Shown: positions 35,729-45,269 of the stretch, in pieces
How positions within the stretch are numbered: position 1 is the first letter of the stretch
How the letters are laid out: each line of letters starts with the position of its first letter
Source: Corallococcus macrosporus DSM 14697
GTDB taxonomy: Bacteria > Myxococcota > Myxococcia > Myxococcales > Myxococcaceae
DNA: 64,000 nt
Reading direction: 5' to 3'
Assembly (NCBI RefSeq): GCF_002305895.1
Contig: NZ_CP022203.1
Coordinates: 7,350,001 to 7,414,000 of the forward strand
The notes under the pieces: model-generated
What the model was told of the DNA's origin: nothing
The model's database searches: none
The model's input: the letters and a program-made list of their open reading frames with translations, nothing else
Translations under genes and position numbers: made by a program

Positions 35729-36301
35729 ATGCCCCTACGCTCGTCCGCATTCCTGTTCATCGCCGTTGCCGGTCTACTCGGCTGTCGGGGCAGCCCATCG
35801 CAGTGGCCGGAAGGCCACGCGGCAATGACGGACACCTCGCCCACGAAGGTCGAGCCCGCAGTCACCGCGGCATCCGCGCTGGCCGACTCCGCCAAGGCCC
35901 TGGCGGGGACCTGGACCTGCCACGGCGATGTGCACGGGCCAGGTGGCGCGAGCCCAAGCGAGGTCACCCTCGACGTCAGGCCCGACCTCGACAAGGCCTG
36001 GCTCCGCACTGAGTTCGTGGTGCTGTCCGGTGACTACAAATACAAGTTCACCGCCTACCGAACGTTTGACGCAGCAGCGAGCAAGTGGGTGAACCTCATC
36101 GTCGACAACCTGGGCGGTCAGGCCAGCTCCTCGTCCATGGACGGCCACGTATGGCTCGGGGAGGCGAGCGGCCCCATGGGCGAAGTGCGAATCAGGGACA
36201 CGGAGCGTCTCGTTTCGCCCGGCGTGCTGGAGATGCGTGGCCAGTACTCGCTGAATGGTCAGGACTGGAGCACCGGGTACGAGCTGTCTTGCAAGCAGTG
36301 A
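35729..36301 (+). CDS. Lipoprotein of the DUF1579-like lipocalin type
   Basis: 190 residues from the ATG at 35729. Signal peptide with lipobox 'VAGLLGC' (Cys19). The mature part (about 60-190) is a beta-rich domain beginning '[14 protein letters not shown]' and ending '[15 protein letters not shown]', with a disulfide probably linking the first and last cysteines. The 'GTWTC...' opening and strand pattern resemble DUF1579/lipocalin-like small-molecule binders. The ligand is unknown. It lies just after the dehydrogenase remnant, so its original promoter context may have been altered. Confidence 0.7.
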   Translation: MPLRSSAFLFIAVAGLLGCRGSPSQWPEGHAAMTDTSPTKVEPAVTAASALADSAKALAGTWTCHGDVHGPGGASPSEVTLDVRPDLDKAWLRTEFVVLSGDYKYKFTAYRTFDAAASKWVNLIVDNLGGQASSSSMDGHVWLGEASGPMGEVRIRDTERLVSPGVLEMRGQYSLNGQDWSTGYELSCKQ

Positions 36302-36339
36302 GCGTCGAACCGCGCGTGCCGGAACCGTCGTCGCGGCCA

Positions 36340-36378
36340 GGGCGCTGAACGAAGGGCCCTCCCAACTGGCAGGGCCCT
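36340..36378. terminator. Terminator-like hairpin, copy 2 of a dispersed element
   Basis: Between convergent genes. AGGGCCCT at 36353-36360 and 36371-36378 form an 8-bp stem with a 10-nt loop. Bases 36340-36377 match the element at 32086-32123 at 32 of 38 positions, including the unpaired CTGAACGAA. Confidence 0.6.
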
Positions 36379-36395
36379 GGAGTGGTGCCGTCAGC

Positions 36396-38747
36396 TCAAG
36401 GCTGCAGCGCCTTGCGCTCCTTCGCGCAGACCTGGACCAACTCCAGCATGCTCATGCTGGCGCCGCCGATGTCGAACTTCTGCTGCTTGAAGTCAGGGTA
36501 TCGGTTCTCGAGGATGCGCCCCTCCGCGATGCAGTCGTTGAGCTGCGAGAGCGCCTCCTTCTTGCGCCCCTTGGCGAGGTGGGCCTTCGCCGCGTCGTAG
36601 GCCTTCCGCTGGCCCTCCTGGAACCGGAGCTCCACGTCGACCCGCGTCAGGGGCGCCTGCAGGGCCTCGGCCTTCTGGGCACACTGGGCCATCACCTCCT
36701 GGGGCTGGGTGGGGACCCCACCCACGAGCACGTCGACCGCCGCGAGGCTGGCGTTCTCCTTCACCATCCGGGCGCCCTCGTCCTGGCAGTCCCTGAGCTT
36801 CTCCGCGGCGCTCGCGTACAGGGCCCTGCGCTTGCGCAGGTCCGCGGAGGACGCGGCGGCCGTCGCCGCCTTGCCCGCGATGTCCAGCGCCTCACCCGTC
36901 GTCCGGCGCAGCGCCCTCGCCTGCTTCGCGAACTCGAGCGCCTCGACCATCTTCAGCCAGTCGGCGCGTGAGCGCTCGGCGGCCGCCGCGTAGCTCGCGT
37001 CCTGCCGCTCCAGCGCCGCGTGCGTCTCGAACAGCGTCATGACCTCGTCCACGCTCTTCGAGGCGGTCTCGACCTCGGCGTCGGTCGCCGAGATGGCCTT
37101 GGCGGCCTCGAGCTTCTCCTGCGTGGTCGCCAGCCGGGCCCCAAGCTGGCTCCGGGCCTCCGCCGCGGCCAGGACAATCTTCCGCCGGGTGATGCGGTCG
37201 CCCAGCTCCGCCATGCGCTCCTTCGACTCCCTGGCGTACAGGGCGTAGTCACGGTCCTTCTTGACGAAGGCGGCACCGGCCTCCAGCACCACGCCAATCT
37301 GCTTGACGGCGTTCTCCGCCGCCTGGAGCTGCGCCTCCGAGGGCGTCTCCTTCTGGACCTGGGTGACCAGCGCCGCCGCGTTCTTCCGGGCCTCGTCCAC
37401 CTTCGCGCGCTGCTGCAGCAGGTCGACCTGGTACCGGCGCCGCTCCAGCGTCGCCCGCCCGTCCTTGAGGAGCTGGCGCGCGTCGGCGGCGGCCGGGCTG
37501 ATGGCGGGGTTCTTCACGTGGACCGTCTCGAGCGTCTTCTCCAGGACGACCATCGCCGTCTTCGCCTCCTCGAACTGCTCGTCGGTCACGGACCGCTTCT
37601 CCACGCTCCGCAGCGCCTGGACGACCTCGGCGCGCGCCGCATCGAGCGTGCGGACCTGGAGCGCCACCTCCACCTCGACGAGCGTGTTCTTCACCTCGGT
37701 GAGGTACTGGCCAATGGCCTGGCTCCTCGCCGCCTGTGGCTCGTACTTGTCCACCAGCTTCCGGACGACGAACGCCGCCGTCTTCGCCTCGGAGAGCTGC
37801 TCGGGCGCGGGCCGCTTCACCCGGAGCGCCTTGGCGGACCGACGGAGCTCTTCATACGCGGGCTCCAGCTCCACCTTGACCCGCGCGACACCCGCCTGCG
37901 CCACGAGCTCATCCATCCGGCGCCGGGCCTGGGTGACCTCGGCGCGGGCCTTCTCCGCCTCCGCGCGGTAGCCCTTGTCCTGCGCCTCGAGCGGCCTGCC
38001 CTCCTCGAGCTGCTTCTGCAGCGCATCCACCGCCTTGTCGGTGGCCGTGAACTTCTCGTCCGACCACGCCTTGCCCAGCTCGGCGAGCGAGCTCGCCAGG
38101 CCCTTGCGGCGCTCGTCCAGAAGGCCCCGCTGCTTCTGCGCCATGATCTGCAGCCACCGCGCGTCGAGCGTCTTCCGGTGACGGGCGAGGGTCGCCTCGA
38201 CCTCGGTGAGGTACGTGGAGAACGCCGGGTCCTGGCTCTTGAGAGGCCGGCCCTCCTCCGCCAGCTTCTCCAGCGCGTCCACCGCGGCGCGGGCCTCGTC
38301 CATCGCCTTGGCGCCAGGGTCCCCCTTGCCGAGCTTCGCCATGCGCTCGTTCAGGGGCGCGAGCGCGCCATCGATGCGCCGGCGGTACTCGAAGATATGG
38401 ACCTTGGCCCGGCGCTCGTCGACGTACTCCCGCTGCGTCCGGAGCTGCTTGCGCGAAGCCAGGACCAGCTTCGCGTACTCGAGGTCCTCCGTCTCGAAGC
38501 TCGCTCCGGCATCGAGCGCGACCTTCAGCGCCTCCACCGCCGCGAGGGCGGCGTCGAGGTCGGCGTTACGTGGCGGCTCCGCTTCAATCCGCTTCACGGC
38601 CGCCGCGAGGTCGGCGCGCGCGCGCTCCACTCGCTTCGATGCCTCCGCGATGGACTTCGCCGCGCCAGCCTCGGCAGGCGCGGCGGAGGCCCCGGCGGAA
38701 GCGAGGAGGAAGAACCCGATCAACACCAGCCTTGAAGTGCGTACCAT
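36396..38747 (-). CDS. Secreted helical protein of about nine degenerate 84-residue repeats
   Basis: 783 residues with a Sec signal peptide ('LVLIGFFLLASAGASA-AP'). The rest is Ala/Glu/Lys/Arg-rich and helical. A motif of the form 'L-x-x-G-x-x-L-x-x-x-D-x-x-Y' recurs: around 80 ('DAGASFETEDLEY'), 165 ('EEGRPLKSQDPAF'), 249 ('EEGRPLEAQDKGY'), 335, 408, 490 ('EAGAAFVKKDRDY'), 575, 659 and 742 ('AEGRILENRYPDF'). The spacing of about 84 residues indicates tandem helical-bundle repeats. No family is recognised. Likely periplasmic, as a scaffold or long rod. It is divergent from the FHA-sigma-54 activator gene. Confidence 0.8.
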   Translation of the reverse strand: MVRTSRLVLIGFFLLASAGASAAPAEAGAAKSIAEASKRVERARADLAAAVKRIEAEPPRNADLDAALAAVEALKVALDAGASFETEDLEYAKLVLASRKQLRTQREYVDERRAKVHIFEYRRRIDGALAPLNERMAKLGKGDPGAKAMDEARAAVDALEKLAEEGRPLKSQDPAFSTYLTEVEATLARHRKTLDARWLQIMAQKQRGLLDERRKGLASSLAELGKAWSDEKFTATDKAVDALQKQLEEGRPLEAQDKGYRAEAEKARAEVTQARRRMDELVAQAGVARVKVELEPAYEELRRSAKALRVKRPAPEQLSEAKTAAFVVRKLVDKYEPQAARSQAIGQYLTEVKNTLVEVEVALQVRTLDAARAEVVQALRSVEKRSVTDEQFEEAKTAMVVLEKTLETVHVKNPAISPAAADARQLLKDGRATLERRRYQVDLLQQRAKVDEARKNAAALVTQVQKETPSEAQLQAAENAVKQIGVVLEAGAAFVKKDRDYALYARESKERMAELGDRITRRKIVLAAAEARSQLGARLATTQEKLEAAKAISATDAEVETASKSVDEVMTLFETHAALERQDASYAAAAERSRADWLKMVEALEFAKQARALRRTTGEALDIAGKAATAAASSADLRKRRALYASAAEKLRDCQDEGARMVKENASLAAVDVLVGGVPTQPQEVMAQCAQKAEALQAPLTRVDVELRFQEGQRKAYDAAKAHLAKGRKKEALSQLNDCIAEGRILENRYPDFKQQKFDIGGASMSMLELVQVCAKERKALQP

Positions 38748-38976
38748 TCACGCCAACCTACTACAGCGAGGCGGGAGAACCCGGCGGAGTGTCCGCTCCG
38801 CGCCACGCATCGGACAGGATGAAACCCGAGCTGGGAGCGCCGAGAGGGGCCTGGCTCCCGGGCAGGACGTGGAGCCTCACGCGCCCGAAGTTGTCGGTGT
38901 GGTGTCGGACGGCAGGCCGCGCGAGAATACGGCATATCCAGCTCTTTCCGGAACCCCTTCCGTTGCAATATGACGG

Positions 38977-40374
38977 ATGGCGGCCGAGATGACCGACGAC
39001 ACCCTCAGCGCCGAGCACGCCCCCTTTATTGAAAGCGGAACCGGAGCGGCGGCGCTCGTCCTTGCCTATACGCGCAACGCCTTCATCGGGGATGAGCGCC
39101 GTGGGCTTGGAAGCGGCGCGACGCTCGTGGGGCGTGGCGCGCCCCTCTTCCCCCGGGTCGCCCTGGATGACGCCCGGCTCTCCCGTGGCCATGCGCGCAT
39201 CGAACACGTCGGGGGGACCTGGTTCGTCGAAGACCTGGGAAGCCACAATGGCACCCGCCTCAATGGACGACCGCTCACGGGACGCGAGCCCCTCGCGTGG
39301 GGGGACGTCCTTCGAATGGGGGACACGCTGTTTGTCTTCGCCGAGGCCTCCGAGGCCCCGAATGACGACCAGCGTATCGACGGACTGGTGGGCAGGAGCG
39401 CGGCGCTGACGCGGCTGCACCGCGACCTCGCGCGGGCGGCGCGGCATGAGCAGTCGGTGCTCATCCTGGGCGAAACCGGGACGGGCAAGGAGGTGGTGGC
39501 GCGCGCGCTCCATGAACTGAGCGGCCGCGCGGGGCCCTTCATCGCGCTCAACTGCGGAGGCGTCGCGGAGAGCGTGCTGGACAGCGAGCTGTTCGGGCAT
39601 GTGCGCGGCGCCTTCACGGGCGCGGCGGCCTCCCGGGACGGCCTTCTGCGCGAGGCACATGGGGGCACGCTGTTCCTGGATGAGTTGGGGGAGATGCCTC
39701 CCATGCTCCAGGTCAAGCTGCTCCGCGTGCTGGAGACGCGGCGGGTCCGCGCCCTGGGAGGAACGCAGGAGGTCCCCATCGACGTGCGGGTGCTCGCGGC
39801 CACCCACCGGGACCTCGTCTCCCAGGTGAACGAGGCCGCCTTCCGCGCGGACCTCTACGCCAGGCTCGTCCAGTGGCGCCTCCTGCTGCCCCCCCTGCGC
39901 GAGCGCCGCGAGGACATCGCGCCGCTCGCGCGCCACCTGCTCGGCCGCCTGAAGGCCGAAGCCCGGCCCGTCGACGTGGGGCTCGCCGAGGCGCTGCTCC
40001 TCCATGACTGGCCGCTCAACGTACGGGGCCTGCTCAACGTGCTCTCCATCGCGGTCATCGCTTCGGACGGAGGACCGCTGAAGCTGGGGACGCAGGTGGC
40101 GCACGAGCTGGAGGCGGAGCGGCGGATGCTGGCGGCCAGGCCCCCCGCGCCGCCGTCAGCGGAGGACGGGGCCTCCCAGCCTCCTGCTCCGCGTCCGCCT
40201 CGCGCCGTCGAATCCAGCCCCCAGGAGTTGGAGACCCACCTGCGCGCGCACCAGGGAAAGGTCGCGGAGGTCGCCCGGCACCTCGGGTGCTCGCGGCAGC
40301 AGGTGTACCGGTGGATCGAGGACTTCGGGCTCGAGCTGGACCACTACCGCGCCCCCCCGCCGCGCCTCAGTTGA
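38977..40374 (+). CDS. FHA domain-containing sigma-54 dependent transcriptional activator
   Basis: 465 residues. The N-terminal FHA domain has 'RLSRGHARIEHVGGTWFVED' and 'GSHNGTRLNG', the phosphothreonine-binding loops. A sigma-54 AAA+ domain follows with Walker A 'ILGETGTGKEVVAR', the sigma-54-contacting 'GAFTGA', Walker B 'GGTLFLDELGE' and the arginine-finger region. A Pro-rich linker and a Fis-type HTH ('GKVAEVARHLGCSRQQVYRW') end it. The FHA domain lets kinase-phosphorylated partners control activation; this class is typical of myxobacteria. The Ser/Thr kinase fusion two genes downstream is a candidate partner (inference). An ATG at 38989 is an alternative start. Confidence 0.92.
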   Translation: MAAEMTDDTLSAEHAPFIESGTGAAALVLAYTRNAFIGDERRGLGSGATLVGRGAPLFPRVALDDARLSRGHARIEHVGGTWFVEDLGSHNGTRLNGRPLTGREPLAWGDVLRMGDTLFVFAEASEAPNDDQRIDGLVGRSAALTRLHRDLARAARHEQSVLILGETGTGKEVVARALHELSGRAGPFIALNCGGVAESVLDSELFGHVRGAFTGAAASRDGLLREAHGGTLFLDELGEMPPMLQVKLLRVLETRRVRALGGTQEVPIDVRVLAATHRDLVSQVNEAAFRADLYARLVQWRLLLPPLRERREDIAPLARHLLGRLKAEARPVDVGLAEALLLHDWPLNVRGLLNVLSIAVIASDGGPLKLGTQVAHELEAERRMLAARPPAPPSAEDGASQPPAPRPPRAVESSPQELETHLRAHQGKVAEVARHLGCSRQQVYRWIEDFGLELDHYRAPPPRLS

Positions 40375-40392
40375 GGCTTCCCAGAGGAACCC

Positions 40393-41493
40393 ATGCGTTC
40401 TCTCCTTCCCCTGTCGATGATGGCCTTGATGGCGACGCTGAGCGGCAGGGACTGCGCTCCGCCCACGGACTCCGAGCCGCGGGCCCAGGCCACCCCCCTC
40501 CAGTGGGAGCACGTCAACCCGCAGGCGCCCAGCCCTACCGGCTGGAGCGGAGTCGATGGCGGCAGCGTCTTCTTCCAGGCACGGTTCGACGGTGGAGCCG
40601 GCATCTGGATGGGAAGCGATGGGAGGCCCTACCGAATCACCGAGAGTCCGCCCGCGGACCCGTGCCTGCCCGCGCTCCTTCAAGACGCGGGCGCCCAGCT
40701 CAAGCTCTATACCGTGACGGATGCCGTCCTGAACCGCAACGTCTGCGCGGGCAAGGGCTATCACACGCAGAACCCCAATGAATGCTCACCGGACGCGGGT
40801 GACTTCTATCAAGGGAAGGCCGTGGTCATCCCCGGCTGCTGGATGCCGGATGGAGGCTTCAACGACGGAGGCGGTGACGCCCCCTGTTTCACCGCGAGCT
40901 GCACGACGGGCGCGGTCGGCGTTTGCGCGCACTGGGGATACCTCCCGGACCAGGAGTGGGATGGAGGGCCCCCGCTCGCGCGGCTGTTCCAGGCGTGTGT
41001 GCGGGCCGCGCGCGCCGACTACAACGGCGACGGCGAGTCCTTCACGTGCCAGGGCACCTACGTCGACTTCGTCGACGGCCATGGCATCCAGACCCAGGAC
41101 ACCTTCGACGGTGGAGGACTTCCACCCCTGCGCTTCGAGGCCGCCTGGAACGAGCAAGGCGCCCTGCCCTTCGGCGTGATGCCGGACGGGGGAAGTTGTG
41201 TGCGGCCGCGCTACGCCCCCGCGCCCCTTTCGAAAATCCGAGGAGCGCCAGGGACGCATTTGACGGCGAGCTACGACTGCCAGCAGCCCGGTGACGCGGG
41301 GACCCCCTTGAGGAAGTACTTCGATGGGGGCGTGCCCTTCCTGCTGCTGACCCAGACCTGGAAGAACGAGTACTGCGTCACGGACGATGGGCCGGGGGGC
41401 GGGCTCCGCACCCATTGCCCCTCGTGCGACGGGGAGCCCCTGGGGCCAAGGACCTGTCATGGGGGGAGCTGCGCGTCCCCTCCGCGGCCTTGA
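40393..41493 (+). CDS. ADYC domain-like secreted protein
   Basis: 366 residues, starting 18 nt after the activator gene. The N-terminus is hydrophobic but ends 'LSGRDCAPP', an imperfect lipobox. The mature part has many cysteines (over 15) and Asp-Gly-Gly turns. 'RAARADYNGDGESFTCQGT' near 210 resembles the ADYC domain motif of myxobacterial proteins, with Asn in place of the usual Cys. Preceding 'AVGVCAHWGYLPDQEW' also fits that family. Function unknown. Its 3' end lies within or beside the 5' end of the kinase fusion gene, indicating one operon. Confidence 0.65.
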   Translation: MRSLLPLSMMALMATLSGRDCAPPTDSEPRAQATPLQWEHVNPQAPSPTGWSGVDGGSVFFQARFDGGAGIWMGSDGRPYRITESPPADPCLPALLQDAGAQLKLYTVTDAVLNRNVCAGKGYHTQNPNECSPDAGDFYQGKAVVIPGCWMPDGGFNDGGGDAPCFTASCTTGAVGVCAHWGYLPDQEWDGGPPLARLFQACVRAARADYNGDGESFTCQGTYVDFVDGHGIQTQDTFDGGGLPPLRFEAAWNEQGALPFGVMPDGGSCVRPRYAPAPLSKIRGAPGTHLTASYDCQQPGDAGTPLRKYFDGGVPFLLLTQTWKNEYCVTDDGPGGGLRTHCPSCDGEPLGPRTCHGGSCASPPRP

Positions 41494-44400
41494 GCGGCCC
41501 CGTCCCGGCGCGCTGGGAGCCGCCCCCGGCGTTCGACGAGTACCGGCTCATCCGCCTGCTGGGCGAGGGGGGAATGGGCCGCGTCTACCTGGCCGAGGAC
41601 ACGGCACTCCAGCGGCGGGTCGCCATCAAGTTCATCGGCGCGGAGCGGTCCGGCCCGGAGCAGCGCGACCGACTCTTCGCCGAGGCCCGGGCGCTCGCCC
41701 GTCTCCGCCATCCGAACGTGGTGACGGTGTACCGGGTCTCCGAAGTGGGCGCCCACCCCTATCTGGTGCAGGAGTTCCTCCCCGGCATCTCCCTGAGGGG
41801 CCTGCCCGCGCCGCTCCCGCCGGAGCGGGTCCTGGCCATCGCCCTGGGACTGGCACGGGGACTGGCCGCCGCGCACCGCGCGCATGTGCTCCACCGCGAC
41901 CTCAAGCCGGACAACGTCATGGTGCTCCCGGATGGCGCGGTGAAGCTCGTCGACTTCGGGCTCGCCCTCTCCTGGACGGCTGCTCCGGGGGACGCCGCGC
42001 CCGCGCTCCAGCCCACCATCCCCATCGCCGGCACGCGCGGGTACATGGCGCCGGAGGCGCTGCGTGGCGAACCGCCCGGTCCGCGGGGAGATGTCTATGG
42101 CCTGGGCATGGTGCTTCACGAGCTGCTGGCGGGCCATCGCCCCTTCGACGAGCCCACCGCGAGCGGAGCGATGGAGGAAGCGGGGACTCCCGAAGCGCGC
42201 CCCTCCGGTGCGGAGCCGTCCGGAAGCGGGCTCGGCGACCGCCTGCGCGCCATCATCCTCCGGTGCCTCGAATACGACCCGGCACGGCGCTTCGCCTCCG
42301 CCGACACGCTGTGCGCAGAGCTCGAGCGCCTGAAGGAGGACGGCGCCCCAATCCCTGTCCCCCCAGGCAATCCCTATCGCGGCCTCCAGGCCTTCGACGC
42401 GGAGCACCGGGGGCTCTTCTTCGGCCGCGGCGCGGAGCTTCGCACCATCCATGAGCGGCTTCGCGCCCAGGCGCTGGTGCTCGTCGCGGGGGACTCAGGG
42501 GTGGGCAAGTCCTCGTTGTGCCGGGCGGGCGTGTCGCCGCTCGTCACGCAAGCGGGGCTCGGGGACGGCTGTGCCTACACCGTGCTGTCGCTCATGCCCG
42601 GGCGCCGGCCCCTCACGGCGTTGGTTGCCGCGGTGGCGGGCCGGCTCGGCCTGTCCGAGGAGCTGCTGGCGGCCCAGGTGCGGCATGAGCCCGCGGCGAT
42701 GGCGCGGGCCCTGCGCGCCGCCGGGCCCACGCGGGGCACGCTGCTGTTCATCGATCAGCTCGAGGAGCTGTTCACCCAGAGCGAGCCGGACGAGGCGTCC
42801 GCCTTCACGCAGGTGCTCGGGCACCTGGCCATCCTGGCCAGGGGTGTGCGCACGCTGGCCACGGTGCGAGGGGACTACTTCACGCGGCTGGCGGCGCTGC
42901 CGGGGCTGGAGGATGAAGTGGCGCGCGCCCTCTTCCTCGTCAAGCCGCTGGGCCCGGAAGGGACGCGCGAGGCCGTGGTCGGTCCGGCGCGCGTGACGGG
43001 CGTCGCGTTCGAGACGGAGGCCCTGGTGGACACGCTCGTGGCGTCCTCCGCCCACGCGCCCGGTGGCCTGCCCATCCTCCAGTTCACGCTCGCCGAGCTA
43101 TGGGATGCACGCGACCGGACGGCTCAGCGCATCCGGGAGGCGTCGCTGGAGGCGCTCGGGGGCGTGGCCGGGGCCCTGGGCCGTCACGCGGATGGAGCGC
43201 TGGCGGCGCTGGCCCCCGATGCGCGTCTGGCGGCTCGCGGCCTGCTCTTGCGGCTCATCAGTCCGGAGGGCGCCCGGGTCCGGCGGACCACGCGGGAGCT
43301 CGGTGCCGAGGCCTCCGCGAATCGCATCGCGCTGGAGGCCCTGGTCCGGGCGCGGCTCGTCGTGGTCCGGCAGGATGGCGAGGCGCACGTCCACGAGGTG
43401 GCGCACGAAGCCCTGCTCGAGGGTTGGTCCACCTTGCGCGGGTGGCTGGAAGCGGCCCGCCAGGAGCGGCAGGTGCTCGAGCGGGTGCGGCTCGCCGCGG
43501 CCGGCTGGGAGCGCGCGGACCGCCCCGCCTCGGCGCTGTGGAGCCGGCGTGAGCTCGACGTGGTGAGCGCGGCCGGCGAGCTCGCGCTGACGCGGCAGGA
43601 AGCGGCGTTCCTCAAGGCCTCGCGGCGGGCGCTCCGGCGCACCTTCGCGCGGCGCCTGGGGCTGGCGCTGGCCCTGCCCCTCACCGCGATGGTGGCGGGG
43701 GGCGCGGCCTGGCTGAAGGGTCGCCACGCGCTGGAGCGCACGGTGCAGGCGCACCTGGATGAAGCCCGGGCGTCCATCACCGAAGCCCGGGCCCACCATG
43801 CCGCCGCGAAGGCCGCGCGCGCGGACGCCTTCCAGCGATGGGACGCGCGCGGGGAACGCGCCCTCACCGGCGCTCCAGTCGTCGGAGCCGGAGGCGAGCC
43901 GGAGGAGACCTGGGCCGAGGCACGAAAGCGCGATGACCGCGCGGACGACGCCTACCAGCGCGCCACGCAGGCGCTCGACACCGCCCTGCTCCTGGACGGC
44001 TCGCGGAGGGAAGCGCGCGGACTGCTCGCGGAGGTGCTGACCGGGCGCATGGAGCTGGCGGAGTGGTTCTTCCGTCCCGGACAGCGGCGCGAGGCCCTGC
44101 GCAGGCTGGCGAGCCTCGATGACGACGGCGCCGGTCAACGCCGGTTCCTCGCACCGCCGGTCCTGGACCTCGCCACGGAGCCGCCGGGCGCGGAGGTGCT
44201 GCTCCAGCGCGACACGGGCGAGCCCGGAGCGCCCAGTTTGTCCGCAGCCATCTCCCTGGGCCTGACGCCCATCGCGGCGCACGCGCTCGCGACGGGCCCG
44301 GGGTCCTACGTCCTCACCTTCCAGGCGCCGGGCCTGACGCGCGCCGTCCTGCCGGTGGTGCTCGCCGCGGGAGAGAACCTCCAGGCGCGCATCCCCCTGC

Positions 44401-45245
44401 CGCGGGCGGCCGACGTCCCGGAGGGCTTCGTCTACATCCCGCCGGGCCGCTTCCTCTTCGGCAGCAGCGACGACGAGGCGCTGCGGCGCGAGTTCCTCCA
44501 GGCGCCCCCGCTCCGGCAGGTGACGACCGGGGGATACCTCATCGCCCGCCATGAGGTGACGTTCGCCGAGTGGCTCGCGTTCCTCGACGCGCTGCCGCCG
44601 GACGCGCAGCGGCGACGGACGCCCGGCGTGCGGTCAACGGCCGGCGCGCTGGCGCTCACCCGGGAGACGTCAGGCTGGCGCCTCATGCTGCAGCCCACGC
44701 AGCATCCCCTCTACGCGAGCAGCGGCGAGCCCATCCGCTACCCGGGCCGCGACCGCAGGGCCGTGCAGGACTGGTTGCGCTTTCCCATCTCGGCCATCTC
44801 TCTGGAGGACGCGCGGGCGTACCTCGCGTGGCTGGACCGCTCCGGACGCCTACCGGGCGCCCGGCTGTGCTCCGAATACGAGTGGGAGCGCGCGGCGCGT
44901 GGCGCGGACGCCCGCCTGTTTCCCATGGGCGACGTGCTCGCGCCGGACGACGCGAACTTCGATGAGACCTATGGCCGCCAACCGCTGGGCTTCGGCCCCG
45001 ACGAGGTGGGCGCCCACCCTGCTTCCGCCAGCCCCTTCGGGGTGATGGACCTGGCCGGCAACGTCATCGAATGGGTGCGGTCGGTGCGCAAGCCCGGAGA
45101 GGCGGTGGCCCGTGGTGGGTCCTGGTACTACGACCGCATCTCCAACCGCTCCAATTCGCGAATGCCCAACGAGCCCTGGTTGAGGGACATCCGCATCGGC
45201 CTCCGCGTCTGCGCGCCCGCCCCGGCTCCGCGTCACACCCCGTGA
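41415..45245 (+). CDS. Ser/Thr protein kinase - nSTAND NTPase - FGE-like fusion protein
   Basis: Up to 1,276 residues. The start is uncertain: TTG 41415, GTG 41424 or TTG 41490, the last overlapping the upstream stop as TTGA. Numbering from 41415, the kinase has G-loop 'LGEGGMGRVY', Lys72, catalytic Asp162 ('HRDLKPDN') and DFG Asp180. An nSTAND1-type domain starts 'NPYRGLQAFDAEHRGLFFGR' with Walker A 'AGDSGVGKSSL' (about 357) and Walker B-like 'LLFIDQLEEL'. A membrane helix lies near 748. The C-terminus (about 1000-1270) is a formylglycine-generating enzyme/C-type lectin fold ('EGFVYIPPGRFLFGSSDDEA', 'GNVIEWV', 'RGGSWYYDR') lacking the catalytic cysteine pair, so probably a binding module. 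A membrane-spanning sensor kinase that may phosphorylate the FHA activator (inference). Confidence 0.88.
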   Translation: MPLVRRGAPGAKDLSWGELRVPSAALSGPVPARWEPPPAFDEYRLIRLLGEGGMGRVYLAEDTALQRRVAIKFIGAERSGPEQRDRLFAEARALARLRHPNVVTVYRVSEVGAHPYLVQEFLPGISLRGLPAPLPPERVLAIALGLARGLAAAHRAHVLHRDLKPDNVMVLPDGAVKLVDFGLALSWTAAPGDAAPALQPTIPIAGTRGYMAPEALRGEPPGPRGDVYGLGMVLHELLAGHRPFDEPTASGAMEEAGTPEARPSGAEPSGSGLGDRLRAIILRCLEYDPARRFASADTLCAELERLKEDGAPIPVPPGNPYRGLQAFDAEHRGLFFGRGAELRTIHERLRAQALVLVAGDSGVGKSSLCRAGVSPLVTQAGLGDGCAYTVLSLMPGRRPLTALVAAVAGRLGLSEELLAAQVRHEPAAMARALRAAGPTRGTLLFIDQLEELFTQSEPDEASAFTQVLGHLAILARGVRTLATVRGDYFTRLAALPGLEDEVARALFLVKPLGPEGTREAVVGPARVTGVAFETEALVDTLVASSAHAPGGLPILQFTLAELWDARDRTAQRIREASLEALGGVAGALGRHADGALAALAPDARLAARGLLLRLISPEGARVRRTTRELGAEASANRIALEALVRARLVVVRQDGEAHVHEVAHEALLEGWSTLRGWLEAARQERQVLERVRLAAAGWERADRPASALWSRRELDVVSAAGELALTRQEAAFLKASRRALRRTFARRLGLALALPLTAMVAGGAAWLKGRHALERTVQAHLDEARASITEARAHHAAAKAARADAFQRWDARGERALTGAPVVGAGGEPEETWAEARKRDDRADDAYQRATQALDTALLLDGSRREARGLLAEVLTGRMELAEWFFRPGQRREALRRLASLDDDGAGQRRFLAPPVLDLATEPPGAEVLLQRDTGEPGAPSLSAAISLGLTPIAAHALATGPGSYVLTFQAPGLTRAVLPVVLAAGENLQARIPLPRAADVPEGFVYIPPGRFLFGSSDDEALRREFLQAPPLRQVTTGGYLIARHEVTFAEWLAFLDALPPDAQRRRTPGVRSTAGALALTRETSGWRLMLQPTQHPLYASSGEPIRYPGRDRRAVQDWLRFPISAISLEDARAYLAWLDRSGRLPGARLCSEYEWERAARGADARLFPMGDVLAPDDANFDETYGRQPLGFGPDEVGAHPASASPFGVMDLAGNVIEWVRSVRKPGEAVARGGSWYYDRISNRSNSRMPNEPWLRDIRIGLRVCAPAPAPRHTP

Positions 45246-45269
45246 CGCGGGCCGGAGCCGCACGCGTCC

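Noticed and set aside
34964-36301. A single long fusion protein of dehydrogenase and lipoprotein
   Set aside because: The signal peptide and lipobox lie in the middle at 35729; the upstream part is decayed SDR sequence without a start.
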